Position numbers and translations under genes: made by a program
Part shown: piece after piece, positions 1 through 9,465 of the stretch
Numbering within the stretch: the stretch's first letter is position 1
Layout: each line of letters starts with the position of its first letter
The notes under the pieces: model-generated
Databases searched by the model: none
What the model was told of the DNA's origin: nothing
What the model saw: the letters and a program-made list of their open reading frames with translations, nothing else
Source: an uncultured Lachnospiraceae bacterium
GTDB taxonomy: Bacteria > Bacillota > Clostridia > Lachnospirales > Lachnospiraceae
Length of the DNA: 41,261 nt
Direction: 5' to 3'
NCBI GenBank assembly: GCA_950097145.1
Contig: CATNCF010000026.1
Coordinates: 1-41,261, forward strand

Positions 1-140
1 TCCGGCATAGCAACAGTACTATGTCTATTTTCTGTACCCATTTTTTCAATTTTGAATAATATCCACTTGTCAAAGTCCAATGCCAGAGTTTCGCTGGCAG
101 GATCAATCAGAATTCCGAGAGATCATTTTTATTTTATTAT
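1..140. other. Window edge downstream of fruA, no confident gene
   Basis: Both strands have one frame open to the window edge here. The minus-strand frame begins after a TGA near 127 and has no start codon with a ribosome-binding site. The plus-strand frame runs into a stop near 144. Neither reading is recognised, so this may be spacer or the edge of an unseen gene. No clear terminator hairpin for fruA was found in it. Confidence 0.3.
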
Positions 141-2051
141 TTACTGAACTCTCTTCTTTAACAATCCTAAAAGCGCTGTAGATATCAGGGTTCCAATCAC
201 AAGAGCTATGAGATACATTGGCGCATGTTCCATAACTGGCACTACAAAGATTCCTCCATGGGGCGCCATCAATGTACATCCAAATATCATGGAAAGCCCT
301 CCTGCCACTGCTGAACCAACGATACAGGATGGCAGCACCCGGGCTGGATCTGCCGCTGCAAACGGAATTGCGCCCTCTGTGATAAATGCCAGGCCCATGA
401 TAAAGTTTGTAGGACCGGATTCCCTCTCTTCTTTTGTAAATTTATTCTTAAATAACATTGTTGCAAGCGCTATCGCACAGGGAGGCGTCATTCCGCCAAT
501 CATGACCGCCGCCATGATATCATAATTTCCAGAAGCAATTGCCGCTGTTCCAAACACATAGGCTGCCTTGTTAAACGGACCTCCCATGTCAATTGCCATC
601 ATGCCGCCAAGAATCATGCCTAATACAAGCTTGCTGGAACCTCCCATACTGGTCAATCCATGATTCATCGCTGTGTTAATGCCTCCCATAACCGGTTCTG
701 TAATAAACGTCATCATCAGCCCCATAATTAAAATTCCCAGTACCGGATATAAAAGAACCGGAGCAATCTTCTCAATGGCCTCTGGCAGCTTATCGCAGGC
801 AATCCGAAGCCCTTTGATGATATATCCTGCCGCAAACCCCGCCACTAAGGCTCCAAGAAACCCAGATGTTCCCTGGGACGCCATCATGCCGCCAACAAAA
901 CCAACTGCCAGCGCCGGCCTGTCACCGATTGCCATAGCGATAAATCCTGCCAGTACCGGCAGCATAAATCCAAATGCTGTACCGCCAATCCCCTTGAACA
1001 GCGCCGCCAGCGGCGTAATCGTACCGAAATTCGCCCGCTCTGACGCCTCCAAAGCATTGATGTCCACGCTAAGGCCGTCAATGAGGAAAGAGATTGCAAT
1101 CAATATGCCGCCTCCTACTACAAAGGGCAGCATATGGGAAACGCCGTTCATAAGCTGTGTATAAATCTGATGCCCAATACTGTCGCCAGATTTCTCAGGC
1201 CCAGAATTTGACGCTGCATTCCCACTCTTAAATACAGGGGCATTCCCAGACATTGCCAGTTCTATCAGTTCATCCGCCTTATTAATACCATCGGATACCT
1301 GGCGCTCAATTACCCGCTTCCCGTCAAAACGGTCCATGGGTACCTGCGTATCAGCCGCAATGATAATGCAGTCAGCTTCCGCTATTTCTTGTTCTGTAAG
1401 CATATTTTTTGCTCCGCCGGAACCTCGCGTCTCAACCTTGACAAAACATCCCTTTGCCTTTGCAGCCTTCTCAATTCCCTCAGCCGCCATATACGTATGG
1501 GCGATTCCTGTGGGACAGCCGGTTACCGCAAGTATTTTCACCTGGCCTGCCTCCGCCTCTCCCATATCTGCAAGACGCTCATCCACACTCTTTTTCTCGT
1601 CGTCTGCCTGGTCAATAACTGCAAGAAACTCTTCCGGTGATTTGGCAGTTCTTAAACTCGTGGTAAATTCCTCGTCCATAAGCATCATGGACAATTTACT
1701 TAAAACATCCAGGTGCACATTATCCTCGGTATTAGGGGCCGCAATCAAGAACATTAACGTCACCGGTTCTCCGTCCAGCGAGTCAAATTCTACGCCGTCT
1801 TTCACAACCATCGCCGCCAGCCCTGGCTTATCTACCGCGTCACATTTACCGTGGGGAATTGCAATTCCTTCCCCAATTCCTGTGGTGCTCTCTTCTTCCC
1901 TGGCATACACCTGTCTGCGGTATCCCTCTTCATCGTTTATCTTTCCACTCTTAGCCATTAACGCTACAATCTGGTCAAGGGCCTCGCTTTTACTTTTTGG
2001 CGCCCCGTCAAGAGATACGCTCCGCGGGTCAAGCAAATCTGTAATCCTCAT
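141..2051 (-). CDS. fruA: PTS fructose transporter, subunit IIABC
   Basis: Fructose-specific phosphotransferase permease (636 aa) that imports fructose as fructose 1-phosphate across the cytoplasmic membrane. The domain order is IIA-IIB-IIC. IIA covers about residues 1-150, with phospho-acceptor His67 in GIAIPHGKC. IIB covers about 170-270, with Cys179 in the TGCPTGIAHTYMAAE motif that defines the fructose-family IIB. IIC covers about 295-630 and is strongly hydrophobic, with the family motif DMGGPFNKAAY. The length is normal for a fused FruA. It lies 56 bp downstream of fruK, which phosphorylates its product, so the two form a fru operon read from the promoter at 3075-3103. No fruR regulator gene is visible inside the window. 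Identification is secure; fructose as substrate is inferred from the fruK linkage and the family. Confidence 0.95.
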   Translation of the reverse strand: MRITDLLDPRSVSLDGAPKSKSEALDQIVALMAKSGKINDEEGYRRQVYAREEESTTGIGEGIAIPHGKCDAVDKPGLAAMVVKDGVEFDSLDGEPVTLMFLIAAPNTEDNVHLDVLSKLSMMLMDEEFTTSLRTAKSPEEFLAVIDQADDEKKSVDERLADMGEAEAGQVKILAVTGCPTGIAHTYMAAEGIEKAAKAKGCFVKVETRGSGGAKNMLTEQEIAEADCIIIAADTQVPMDRFDGKRVIERQVSDGINKADELIELAMSGNAPVFKSGNAASNSGPEKSGDSIGHQIYTQLMNGVSHMLPFVVGGGILIAISFLIDGLSVDINALEASERANFGTITPLAALFKGIGGTAFGFMLPVLAGFIAMAIGDRPALAVGFVGGMMASQGTSGFLGALVAGFAAGYIIKGLRIACDKLPEAIEKIAPVLLYPVLGILIMGLMMTFITEPVMGGINTAMNHGLTSMGGSSKLVLGMILGGMMAIDMGGPFNKAAYVFGTAAIASGNYDIMAAVMIGGMTPPCAIALATMLFKNKFTKEERESGPTNFIMGLAFITEGAIPFAAADPARVLPSCIVGSAVAGGLSMIFGCTLMAPHGGIFVVPVMEHAPMYLIALVIGTLISTALLGLLKKRVQ

Positions 2052-2107
2052 GCCGTTTCCTCCTCCTTTTCTTTCATTCAGCTTTTCCTTATATTTTATT
2101 CTTCACT

Positions 2108-3013
2108 TTACGACAGCTGCTGATACACCGCTTCTATCTCCTGTTTTGTTGCAAGGTTTTCTGAAAACGCACTGGCGCTTCCCGCGGCAACTCCCATATG
2201 GAACGCATATTTATAATTCTTCTTCTCTAAATAGCCTGCCATAAACCCTGCCACCATAGAATCTCCTGCACCTACGCCATTAATGAGTTTTCCTTTGGGC
2301 GCTGGCGTATCGTACACTGTTTTGTCCTCCGCGATAAGTACCGCCCCTTCTCCCGCCATGGACACCAGGACATTCCTTGCCCCTTGTTCCTGCAGCTTCC
2401 GGGCATAAGGCACAACAGATTCCCTGGTCTTTAATTCCACTCCGAAAATTTCTCCCAGTTCATGATTGTTGGGTTTGATTAAAAACGGATGATACGGCAG
2501 CACTTTTCGTAATAAATCTTTTGTTGCATCCACCACAGTCTGAACCCCCCTGCCATCCAGCAGTTTCATAATCTTTTGATAGGCATCATCCGGCATGGAT
2601 GCAGGAATGCTTCCTGAGAGAAAAAGTACATCACCCTGTTTTAGAGTATTCAATCTATCCATCAGCATCTGTATCTTTTCTTCGCTGATGACTGGCCCCA
2701 TGCCATTGATCTCCATCCCATCCATAGATTTAAGCTTTAAATTAATCCTTGTAAATCCCTGATCCATCTTAATAAAACCGTTCTTTACACCCATCTGTTC
2801 CATACGCCTTACCACTTCTTCACCCGTAAATCCGGCTATAAATCCCAGCGCAGTACTCTCAATGCCAAGGTTCCTTAAGACTGTCGACACATTGATCCCC
2901 TTTCCCCCTGGAAGAAGAAGCTCCGAACTTGTGCGGTTTGTAAGGCCAAGCTTAAAGTCATCAATCGTTACGATATAATCCAGTGATGGGTTAAAGGTCA
3001 CCGTATATATCAT
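2108..3013 (-). CDS. fruK: 1-phosphofructokinase
   Basis: PfkB-family sugar kinase (301 aa) that converts fructose 1-phosphate to fructose 1,6-bisphosphate with ATP, feeding glycolysis. The N-terminal substrate motif GGKGIN is at residues 36-41. The PfkB signature NGVGAGDSMVAGF is at about 245-257, with the catalytic base Asp251. The start MIYTVTFNPSLDY is typical of FruK, and the ATG is preceded by GGAGGTGG. It is the first gene of the fru operon and fruA follows. The position next to a fructose permease argues against tagatose-6-phosphate kinase (LacC), the closest alternative. Confidence 0.94.
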   Translation of the reverse strand: MIYTVTFNPSLDYIVTIDDFKLGLTNRTSSELLLPGGKGINVSTVLRNLGIESTALGFIAGFTGEEVVRRMEQMGVKNGFIKMDQGFTRINLKLKSMDGMEINGMGPVISEEKIQMLMDRLNTLKQGDVLFLSGSIPASMPDDAYQKIMKLLDGRGVQTVVDATKDLLRKVLPYHPFLIKPNNHELGEIFGVELKTRESVVPYARKLQEQGARNVLVSMAGEGAVLIAEDKTVYDTPAPKGKLINGVGAGDSMVAGFMAGYLEKKNYKYAFHMGVAAGSASAFSENLATKQEIEAVYQQLS

Positions 3014-3074
3014 TACGCCACCTCCAATACATAGTTTTTTGTTTGTTTTTGCTTGATTTTGATTTTGTGACTAT

Positions 3075-3103
3075 AGTATAACGCCATTTTCATTCAAAGT
3101 CAA
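3075..3103 (-). promoter_or_regulatory. fru operon promoter (sigma-A type)
   Basis: Read on the minus strand, a -35 TTGACT (3098-3103) and a -10 TATACT (3075-3080) are separated by exactly 17 bp, upstream of fruK. Three copies of TGATTTTG lie around it on the plus strand (3054-3061, 3060-3067, 3130-3137). They flank the promoter on both sides and are candidate sites for a DeoR-type FruR regulator. The promoter is seen directly; the operator role is inference. Confidence 0.75.
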
Positions 3104-3150
3104 TCAAACTATTTCACAAAACAATTGACTGATTTTGGTTGAATTTGCAC

Positions 3151-3178
3151 AAAAAAAGCCGGGATTCCACCCAGCTTT
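3151..3178 (-). terminator. Rho-independent terminator after azlD
   Basis: On the minus strand, AAAGCTGGG (3178-3170) pairs with CCCGGCTTT (3163-3155) through one G-T wobble. The loop is 6 nt and the stem is followed by a run of T (3157-3151). It lies 28 bp past the azlD stop. Confidence 0.85.
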
Positions 3179-3206
3179 GTAAATTTTCTACTTTAATCAT
3201 TCAAAA

Positions 3207-3527
3207 TCATCCAACAACTTGCAGAATCATACCTGTCAGCAAAGCTGCAAGACTGGCAAAAACCGCAACGGTAAACAGCCCCTTCCCCCGATAGGCGGCA
3301 GCAAGAGCTGTGGCAACCCCTGCCGCTGACGCAGCAAAAGAACCAGCAGCATAAAAAACAGCAGGAAAGGTCATTGCCCCCAACACGGTATAGGGAATAT
3401 AAGCAAGAAACGAACGCATAAATTTATTTTCAATTTTTTTATGAAAAGCTGCAAAGGGCAGTACCCTAATCAGATAAGTCACTGCAAACATTACCAATAA
3501 ATAAATCCAAAAAGCTCCTGTATTCAT
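3207..3527 (-). CDS. azlD: Branched-chain amino acid transport protein AzlD
   Basis: Small integral membrane protein (106 aa) of the AzlD family, the partner of AzlC in branched-chain amino acid export. It is almost entirely hydrophobic with about four predicted helices. The family feature TYLIRVLPFAAF is near the N-terminus. The frame is open much further upstream, inside azlC, but the real start is the ATG at 3527. It overlaps the azlC stop as TGATG and has an AGGAGG site just before it. This overlap implies translational coupling with azlC. A terminator follows. The exact substrate cannot be read from the sequence. Confidence 0.88.
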   Translation of the reverse strand: MNTGAFWIYLLVMFAVTYLIRVLPFAAFHKKIENKFMRSFLAYIPYTVLGAMTFPAVFYAAGSFAASAAGVATALAAAYRGKGLFTVAVFASLAALLTGMILQVVG

Positions 3528-4231
3528 CAGGTTTCCTCCTGTGTTTCTTCTATGGGTAAACAAACTGCACCCACTGCTGAAGCCGCCACTGCACAGATAA
3601 TCACTGCAAAACCACTGGATATTTTCGAAACGCCTGGGAGATAATACATTCCAAAGCTCAATAGGACAGCCAGCAGTGTTATCTTTAAAACACGCCTGTC
3701 TTTCTTCATTGCAGGTACAATGATCGCAATAAACATTCCGTAAATGGCAAGTCCCAGGGCGTCGCTGACACTCTGAGGCAGAATATTTCCGCAGACTGCG
3801 CCTGCCAGTGTACCGCACGTCCAGCCCAAATAAGGCAGTACCGCCAGGCCCGCAAAATATTGGGCGCTGAGTTCGTTCTCCCGGCTCATGGCCACTGCAA
3901 ATATTTCATCTGTAACTGCAAAACCAAGCAGCATTTTTCTTCCAGCATGAAACCTCTGGTCCACCTTCTGAGACAGAGAAATACTCATCAATGCATACCG
4001 CAGATTTATAACAAGCTGGGAAACCGCCAATTCAATATAAGATCCTGCCGCCGCCATAATAGTAATCCCGGCAAACTGCCCGGCAGAAGTCAAATTCATC
4101 ATGGAAACTAAAAGCGCCTCCCACCAACATAATCCAGAAGACACCGCCACAAGACCAAAAGTAAATGATACTGATAAATATCCAATTCCAATGGCGCTTC
4201 CATCTTTCAAACCCTGTATAAATTGTTTCAT
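3527..4231 (-). CDS. azlC: Branched-chain amino acid exporter AzlC
   Basis: AzlC/YgaZ-family permease (234 aa from the chosen start), the large subunit of the AzlCD exporter for branched-chain amino acids or analogues. It begins MKQFIQGLKDGSAIGIGY, where the amphipathic start followed by SAIGIGY-type residues is characteristic, and it contains several membrane segments. The frame is open about 55 codons further upstream. The ATG at 4231 is preferred because GGAGG lies 5 nt before it and the upstream stretch (Cys/Met-rich) does not look like the family. It is coupled to azlD by a TGATG overlap. Confidence 0.9.
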   Translation of the reverse strand: MKQFIQGLKDGSAIGIGYLSVSFTFGLVAVSSGLCWWEALLVSMMNLTSAGQFAGITIMAAAGSYIELAVSQLVINLRYALMSISLSQKVDQRFHAGRKMLLGFAVTDEIFAVAMSRENELSAQYFAGLAVLPYLGWTCGTLAGAVCGNILPQSVSDALGLAIYGMFIAIIVPAMKKDRRVLKITLLAVLLSFGMYYLPGVSKISSGFAVIICAVAASAVGAVCLPIEETQEET

Positions 4232-4299
4232 TTTTCCTCCATTTAATACCAGCATCACCATAAAATTAACGTTCCTGCCAAAAATCATGTGAAATTCTC

Positions 4300-4328
4300 T
4301 TGTCAAACGCTCTCCGACAGGATATGAT
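4300..4328 (+). promoter_or_regulatory. Promoter of the small membrane protein gene
   Basis: TTGTCA (4300-4305) and TATGAT (4323-4328) are separated by 17 bp on the plus strand, about 90 bp upstream of the ATG at 4417. It is one base from consensus at each hexamer. No equally good minus-strand promoter for azlC was found in the gap. Confidence 0.55.
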
Positions 4329-4416
4329 AATTGTGGAAACTTCCTGAGACACATACAAAAACACATAATTACTTGTCCGTCACTGGAAAACAACATTGAG
4401 ACAAAAGGAGCAATCT

Positions 4417-4641
4417 ATGAAAAAAATACAACAAATCCTTGCCATTCTGGGAATTATCCTGCTGGCTGGGCTCTATGTAACAACCTTAATTCTTGCGATT
4501 TTGGGAAAAGATTTCTTCCCTATGTTTATGGCTTCCCTCTTTGCCAGTATGGCGCTTCCTGTACTTCTCTGGATCTACGGCTTTGTATATAAGCTGGTGA
4601 AAAGAAAAGCACAGGAACATTCCAGATCCAAAGACGCCTGA
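4417..4641 (+). CDS. Small two-helix membrane protein, unknown function
   Basis: Hypothetical protein of 74 aa. It has two hydrophobic segments (about residues 6-27 and 35-56) separated by a short GKDFFP loop, and a basic, hydrophilic C-terminal tail rich in Lys, Arg and Ser. The ATG at 4417 is chosen over an in-frame codon at 4396 because AAAGGAG lies a few bases before it and the hydrophobic segment follows directly. It is divergent from azlCD and has its own promoter. A 13-bp hairpin follows 9 bp after the stop. The composition and codon usage look like a real gene, but I do not recognise the family. Confidence 0.7.
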   Translation: MKKIQQILAILGIILLAGLYVTTLILAILGKDFFPMFMASLFASMALPVLLWIYGFVYKLVKRKAQEHSRSKDA

Positions 4642-4650
4642 TGTTCCCAA

Positions 4651-4692
4651 ACAGCCCCGGAATCACTGCTATACTGCAAATTCCGGGGCTGT
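4651..4692 (+). terminator. Long hairpin, probable terminator
   Basis: ACAGCCCCGGAAT (4651-4663) pairs perfectly with ATTCCGGGGCTGT (4680-4692), giving a 13-bp GC-rich stem with a 16-nt loop. The downstream sequence is only moderately T-rich (TATCGTATTCTTTG), so termination is likely but not certain. Confidence 0.55.
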
Positions 4693-4785
4693 TATCGTAT
4701 TCTTTGTGAACTAATTTTCAAAACTACAGGTTTCCGGCAAAGACAACAATCCTTGACTGCTCTATATGTAATCATTTACGAATAC

Positions 4786-5388
4786 TTATTCTATGCCCAG
4801 GCTCTTTAATTCTTCTTCTGCCTGGGACTTTGTATGAAAATGAATCGTGGCCATCCCCAGTTTGTTTGCTGCAATGATATTTTCCCGATTATCGTCCAGA
4901 AAAACGCATTCCGTAGGATTCAACTGATATTTTTTCATCAGCGACTCATAAATTTCAGGCTCTGGCTTCACAGACTGCACTTCATAAGAAAAAACAGCTC
5001 CATCCACCTCTTCCACAAAAGCAAGCTCATGAATACTCTGGGAATAAATCCTTCTTGGATAATTGGATAAGAGGTACACATGATAGCCTTTCTTCTGAAG
5101 GCTGCGAATCCAATCAAAAGCATAATCATACCGCTTGATACAATTGCCTATATTGTTCCAGAATCTCATAATCTCAGGCTCACACTCAGGAGCTTTCTTT
5201 AGGAATCCCTCAAGAATCTCTTCATCAGACATCCTGCTTCTGTCAAATTCTCCCCACAAATCTGACAAAACTGTTGCATTGGCAACCTTATCGTATACTT
5301 CTGGTGAGAATTCAAGTGTATCAAAAAATCCCTGCCAGTCAAAATCAACCAGGACTTTTCCCACATCAAAAACCACATTTTTTATCAT
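4786..5388 (-). CDS. HAD-family hydrolase (YihX-like phosphatase)
   Basis: Haloacid dehalogenase-superfamily phosphatase (200 aa). Motif I is DVGKVL with nucleophile Asp8. The usual second Asp of DxD is Gly, as in the DLGNV form of the E. coli alpha-glucose-1-phosphatase YihX group. Motif II is LLSNY (Ser108), motif III is KPEPEIY (Lys141) and motif IV is FLDDNREN (Asp165/Asp166). A helical cap lies between motifs I and II (HAD-IA, subclass I cap). It follows purA by 24 bp and is probably co-transcribed with it. Sugar-phosphate or nucleotide phosphatase activity is plausible; the substrate is unknown. Confidence 0.85.
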   Translation of the reverse strand: MIKNVVFDVGKVLVDFDWQGFFDTLEFSPEVYDKVANATVLSDLWGEFDRSRMSDEEILEGFLKKAPECEPEIMRFWNNIGNCIKRYDYAFDWIRSLQKKGYHVYLLSNYPRRIYSQSIHELAFVEEVDGAVFSYEVQSVKPEPEIYESLMKKYQLNPTECVFLDDNRENIIAANKLGMATIHFHTKSQAEEELKSLGIE

Positions 5389-5412
5389 ATTCCTGCGTTC
5401 CTGCTCCTTCCT

Positions 5413-6687
5413 TTACCGGTAAATAATATCGTCTCTTCCCGGTCCATTTGAAATCATGGTAATCGGAAATCCGATTTTTTCTTCTATAAATTCAATATAT
5501 TTTCTGCAGTTTTCCGGAAGCTCTTCATACTTCCTGATTCCCCGGATATCGCACTTCCACCCTGGAAGCACCTTCAAAACTGGTTTCGCTTTCTCAAGTT
5601 TTGCGGTAGGTGGAAATTCAGTGGTCACCCGGCCGTCAATTTCATAGCCAATACATACTGGAATCTCCTCCAGGTATCCAAGCACATCCAGAACCGTAAA
5701 CGCTACATCCGTAGTTCCCTGGATCCGGCATCCATACTTACTAGCCACTGCGTCAAACCATCCCATACGCCTGGGACGCCCAGTTGTTACGCCGTATTCT
5801 CCGCCGTCTCCGCCTCTCCGCCTTAATTCATCTGCCTCTTCGCCAAAAATCTCACTGACAAAGGCCCCTGCTCCTACAGCCGACGAATAAGCCTTGCAGA
5901 CCGTAATAATTTTGCTGATTTCATAAGGCGGGATTCCCGCCCCAATAGCGCCATAAGCGGCAAGCGTTGAGGAAGAAGTTACCATGGGATAAATACCATG
6001 ATCCGGATCCTTTAGAGAACCCAATTGTCCCTCCAGCAAAATATTTTTCCCATTCTGCACTGCATTCCAAAGATACGCAGAAGTATCACAGACATAAGGT
6101 TCCACCTGTTCCCGGTACTCTCTTAACTCTTTCATAAGATCTTCTGGGCGAAGCAGCGGCTTATGATATAAATGTTCTAACAGCACGTTCTTCTTCTCAC
6201 AGATACTTTTTACTTTCTCTTTCAGGATTTCCTCGTCAAACAATTCGCTGACCTGGAAACCAATTTTTGCATATTTATCTGAATAAAAAGGCGCTATTCC
6301 AGATTTGGTGGAACCAAAAGATTTTCCTCCCAAACGTTCTTCTTCATACTGATCAAAGAGTATATGGTAGGACATCACCATCTGTGCACGGTCTGAAACC
6401 AGGATTTTTGGAACTGGAACACCCCTCTCAACGATGGACTGAATCTCCTGAAAGAGAACTGGAATATTCAATGCCACGCCATTTCCAATAACACTTGTGG
6501 TATGGTTATAAAACACGCCGCTTGGAAGCGTATGAAGCGCAAACTTTCCATAATCGTTTACGATGGTATGGCCTGCATTAGCGCCGCCCTGAAAACGCAC
6601 GATAATATCTGCTTCTCTGGCCATCATATCCGTAATTTTACCTTTTCCTTCATCGCCCCAGTTTGCTCCCACGATTGCCTTTACCAT
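5413..6687 (-). CDS. purA: Adenylosuccinate synthetase
   Basis: PurA (424 aa) joins IMP and aspartate with GTP to give adenylosuccinate, the first committed step to AMP. The P-loop-like motif GANWGDEGKGK is at residues 7-17, and the catalytic His is in GGANAGHTIV. The late motif VTTGRPRRMGWFDA is present, and the length fits the family. One segment reads GSTKSGIAPFYSDKY where most PurA have a T-x-R-G-I-G-P type loop, so the usual Arg of that loop is Ser. I believe this form is common in related clostridia, so it is likely active. The HAD gene follows in the same direction. No purine riboswitch is visible upstream. Confidence 0.95.
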   Translation of the reverse strand: MVKAIVGANWGDEGKGKITDMMAREADIIVRFQGGANAGHTIVNDYGKFALHTLPSGVFYNHTTSVIGNGVALNIPVLFQEIQSIVERGVPVPKILVSDRAQMVMSYHILFDQYEEERLGGKSFGSTKSGIAPFYSDKYAKIGFQVSELFDEEILKEKVKSICEKKNVLLEHLYHKPLLRPEDLMKELREYREQVEPYVCDTSAYLWNAVQNGKNILLEGQLGSLKDPDHGIYPMVTSSSTLAAYGAIGAGIPPYEISKIITVCKAYSSAVGAGAFVSEIFGEEADELRRRGGDGGEYGVTTGRPRRMGWFDAVASKYGCRIQGTTDVAFTVLDVLGYLEEIPVCIGYEIDGRVTTEFPPTAKLEKAKPVLKVLPGWKCDIRGIRKYEELPENCRKYIEFIEEKIGFPITMISNGPGRDDIIYR

Positions 6688-6730
6688 TATTAAAGTTCCT
6701 CCTTTATCTTTCTGACATTCCCGCAGAAAG

Positions 6731-6767
6731 GACTGCCGCCCGTTCTGCCTTTAATGGCACGGCAGTC
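6731..6767 (-). terminator. Terminator-like hairpin after the chemotaxis receptor gene
   Basis: On the minus strand, GACTGCCG (6767-6760) pairs with CGGCAGTC (6738-6731). A nested TGCC/GGCA stem sits in the loop, and CTTTCTG follows. It lies 20 bp past the receptor stop codon. It could instead be an RNA structure in the purA leader. Confidence 0.5.
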
Positions 6768-6786
6768 TCTGTTCTGCAGATATCAA

Positions 6787-8520
6787 TTACACTCTTTTAA
6801 ACCGTTCTACTTCACTGCGCAGTTCCCGTGAAATATTCTGGTTATTCTCCGTCTCCTGGCGGATCTCTTCCATTGCCTCCACCAGAATTCCGGTATTTTC
6901 TGCCGCATTACTTACACCTTTTGCACTTTCATCCACGGTAGTAGAAATATTGCTGATGCCGGAATTCATACGCTCCATAATCTCTTCCACCTCTGCTGTA
7001 TGTTCCGCAAATTCTGACAAAATTTCATTAACGCTCTCAGCATCACTCTGATAGTTATTGGCCACATCTACAAACCCATCATAGTCCTTCATAACATCCT
7101 CATCGACAAATCTCAGCATATCTTCTGCATTTTTTGCAAGCTTTCCTACTGCCGCAGTAACTATATTACTAATATTTTGGATATTATTTGCCGTATCCTT
7201 ACTATTATCTGCAAGAATCCGGATTTCATCAGCCACTACTGCAAATCCTTTCCCCGCATCACCGGCACGGGCTGCCTCAATGGAGGCATTCAATGCCAGC
7301 AGATTCGTCTGACTTGTGATATCCAGAATATCTCCTGTCAGCTCATTGATCTGTTTCACACTTCTGCTCTCTTCCACTGCCTGTTCTAACATGCCCCGGA
7401 TCTCTGCAATCATCTGGTTTGCCGCTGTCTTGCTATGTACAGTATTCTTTTGGATAGTCTGGGCTTTCAGCTTAATGCTCTCTACGATCTGTGCCCCATT
7501 TTCAGCACGGTCTGCCATATTCTTTATTTTGGAATAGATATCACTGCTTCCATCTACAATTTGTTCCAGTGTAGCAGATACTTCCTGCATCCCTGCTGCA
7601 AGCTCCTCCATGGAAGCTGATACGCTGGTTACATTTTCATTGGAAACATTGACACGTCCAGTAATATTGTCTGCTGAACTCATCATACGCTCAGATTCTG
7701 TCCCCAGCTTTCTCATCAGCACCTGAAGCTGTTCAATAAATCCGTTGACTCCTTTGACAAGCTGCCCCACTTCATCCTGGGACTTTACTGTAATACGCTC
7801 CGTCAAATCCCCCTGGTCATTCTGAATCTTCTCCACAATCTGGTTCAAATGCCTGCTGGCTTTTTTCGCCGGATGTGCAATGGTTCCAATAACAATGATA
7901 ATCGTTCCAAGAGCAAGCAGCAGCAATGTGACAACCATAACGATATTAAAAATAAACGTACCCCTGATCTTAACATCTATATTATTTGACACAAACTCAA
8001 TTCTGCCTTCCATTGCCTCTGTATAGATATTCTTAAATTCATCTAAATTCGCGCCCCTGTTCCTGCAGTCTCCCAAAATCGTCAGCGCAGAAAGGGTATC
8101 CCCCTCATCCACATACTCTGCTGCTGAAATCCCCAGGGACATAAATTCCTCAAAATGCTCCTTATAGGAAGAAAAACTGTCATTTAAGTTCTGATCTGAT
8201 GTCTGGCTGCACAATGCATCCATCTTATCCAAAAAATCCTGCAGGGCATTGGCTCTCTCCTTAATTTCATCTGCACCTTTTGCCTTTAATTTAGCAGTAT
8301 CCATTAGATTGCGGAATTCCTGTACCTGCACGGACATTTTCCCTTCAATTTTCTGCAACTCCAGATAAATTTCCGAAATCTCCCTGCTTTTTGCATTGAT
8401 ATCTGAGATTGCAGCCACATTACATATCCCAAACATAATAAAAATAAACGATAAAATACCCACTAACAATATAATCTTTGTCCCAATACGTTTTTTCACT
8501 GTTCTCCTCCTTAGCTGCAC
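6787..8520 (-). CDS. Methyl-accepting chemotaxis protein
   Basis: Transmembrane chemoreceptor (577 aa) that would signal through CheA/CheW. TM1 is at about residues 12-34. A mostly helical extracytoplasmic region of about 150 residues follows (four-helix-bundle type, no Cache fold evident), then TM2 at about 188-213, a HAMP region at about 215-265 and a long MA signalling domain. The hairpin tip [21 protein letters not shown], with [12 protein letters not shown] after it, is the conserved CheA/CheW contact. The ligand cannot be inferred. It is third in a likely Hpt-DegV-MCP transcription unit, 32 bp after degV. Confidence 0.93.
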   Translation of the reverse strand: MQLRRRTVKKRIGTKIILLVGILSFIFIMFGICNVAAISDINAKSREISEIYLELQKIEGKMSVQVQEFRNLMDTAKLKAKGADEIKERANALQDFLDKMDALCSQTSDQNLNDSFSSYKEHFEEFMSLGISAAEYVDEGDTLSALTILGDCRNRGANLDEFKNIYTEAMEGRIEFVSNNIDVKIRGTFIFNIVMVVTLLLLALGTIIIVIGTIAHPAKKASRHLNQIVEKIQNDQGDLTERITVKSQDEVGQLVKGVNGFIEQLQVLMRKLGTESERMMSSADNITGRVNVSNENVTSVSASMEELAAGMQEVSATLEQIVDGSSDIYSKIKNMADRAENGAQIVESIKLKAQTIQKNTVHSKTAANQMIAEIRGMLEQAVEESRSVKQINELTGDILDITSQTNLLALNASIEAARAGDAGKGFAVVADEIRILADNSKDTANNIQNISNIVTAAVGKLAKNAEDMLRFVDEDVMKDYDGFVDVANNYQSDAESVNEILSEFAEHTAEVEEIMERMNSGISNISTTVDESAKGVSNAAENTGILVEAMEEIRQETENNQNISRELRSEVERFKRV

Positions 8521-8552
8521 CGCGCTGCCCTTGAAAAAACTTTGCTGCCGTT

Positions 8553-9419
8553 CTACTCAATTCTCTTAGAACAAGCAACCGCAAGAGCTCCTGGACCAAT
8601 ATGACATGCTACACTCAATGATAAAGGATCTACAATCTCAACTTTCTGTCCTGGAACTGCTTCCTCTATCTGAGCCTTAAAGTCCAAGGCTGTTTCTCTG
8701 TCTTTGGTATATGCAATAAAGATATGCATATTTGCCCCTGTTTCATCTCCAAAACGGTTCGCAAAATCATTTTTTACAGCATCAATCATAATGGTTCTTG
8801 CCTGTTTGACTGTCCTGGCCTTGGCATAAGCATCCAATTTTTCCCCCTGAATCTGCAGTACCGGTTTTAACTTCAGCAGTGTCCCCAATGCCGCTGCCGC
8901 CGGAGTAATTCTTCCCCCTTTTTTAAGATAATACAGCGTATCTACCATAATATAAATACTGGAGTCATATTTCACCTGTTCCAAATATTCTTTAATCTGC
9001 ACTGCATTTTTCCCTGCCTTCACCAGTTCCACGGCATCAAACACACTTTGTTTCTGAGTGACAGAAATTCTCTGGTTATTCACCACCTGTACCCTTCCTT
9101 CGTATTCCTGGGATAACATAACCGCTGTCTCACAGGAACTGCTCAGGCCGCTGGACATGGGAATATGGACAATTTCATCATATTCTTTCAGCAATTCATC
9201 CCAGTGCTGTGTCACCGCTCCAACTGCCGGCATTGATGTAGAAATATCAGCCCTGCCTTCCAGCTTCTCATAAAACTGTTCCTGTGTCAGGTCTATATCT
9301 TCGAAATATGTCTCTTCATCTATAAAAAAGGGCATCGGCAGAACAAATACACCGTATTTCTTTGCCTGCTCCTGTGTAATCCCACTGTTACTGTCCGTTA
9401 CTACTGCGATCTTTCCCAC
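8553..9419 (-). CDS. DegV family fatty-acid-binding protein
   Basis: DegV-family protein (288 aa), the FakB-like fold that presents a fatty acid to a FakA kinase. The N-terminal VTDSNSGI and the SGLSSS motif (about residues 90-95) line the fatty-acid site in the family. The C-terminal [14 protein letters not shown] motif carries the conserved His and Gly that contact the carboxylate. The length is normal. No FakA/DhaK-like kinase is in the window. It sits between the Hpt and chemoreceptor genes with short spacers (46 and 32 bp), a pairing whose functional meaning is unclear. Confidence 0.92.
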   Translation of the reverse strand: MGKIAVVTDSNSGITQEQAKKYGVFVLPMPFFIDEETYFEDIDLTQEQFYEKLEGRADISTSMPAVGAVTQHWDELLKEYDEIVHIPMSSGLSSSCETAVMLSQEYEGRVQVVNNQRISVTQKQSVFDAVELVKAGKNAVQIKEYLEQVKYDSSIYIMVDTLYYLKKGGRITPAAAALGTLLKLKPVLQIQGEKLDAYAKARTVKQARTIMIDAVKNDFANRFGDETGANMHIFIAYTKDRETALDFKAQIEEAVPGQKVEIVDPLSLSVACHIGPGALAVACSKRIE

Positions 9420-9465
9420 CGGGATAATCCTCCTTCTCCTGAAATGTCTTTGAGTACCGTATGAT

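Noticed and set aside
1336..2244. 302-aa open frame on the plus strand
   Set aside because: It is antisense to fruA and fruK, has low-complexity Ser/Ile/Pro composition and matches no family.
3528..3818. Long N-terminal extension of azlD
   Set aside because: It lies inside azlC in another frame; the ATG at 3527 with AGGAGG and the TGATG overlap gives the normal AzlD length.
6688..6786. Purine riboswitch upstream of purA
   Set aside because: The hairpins lie near the chemoreceptor stop and read as a terminator; no conserved purine-riboswitch core was found.
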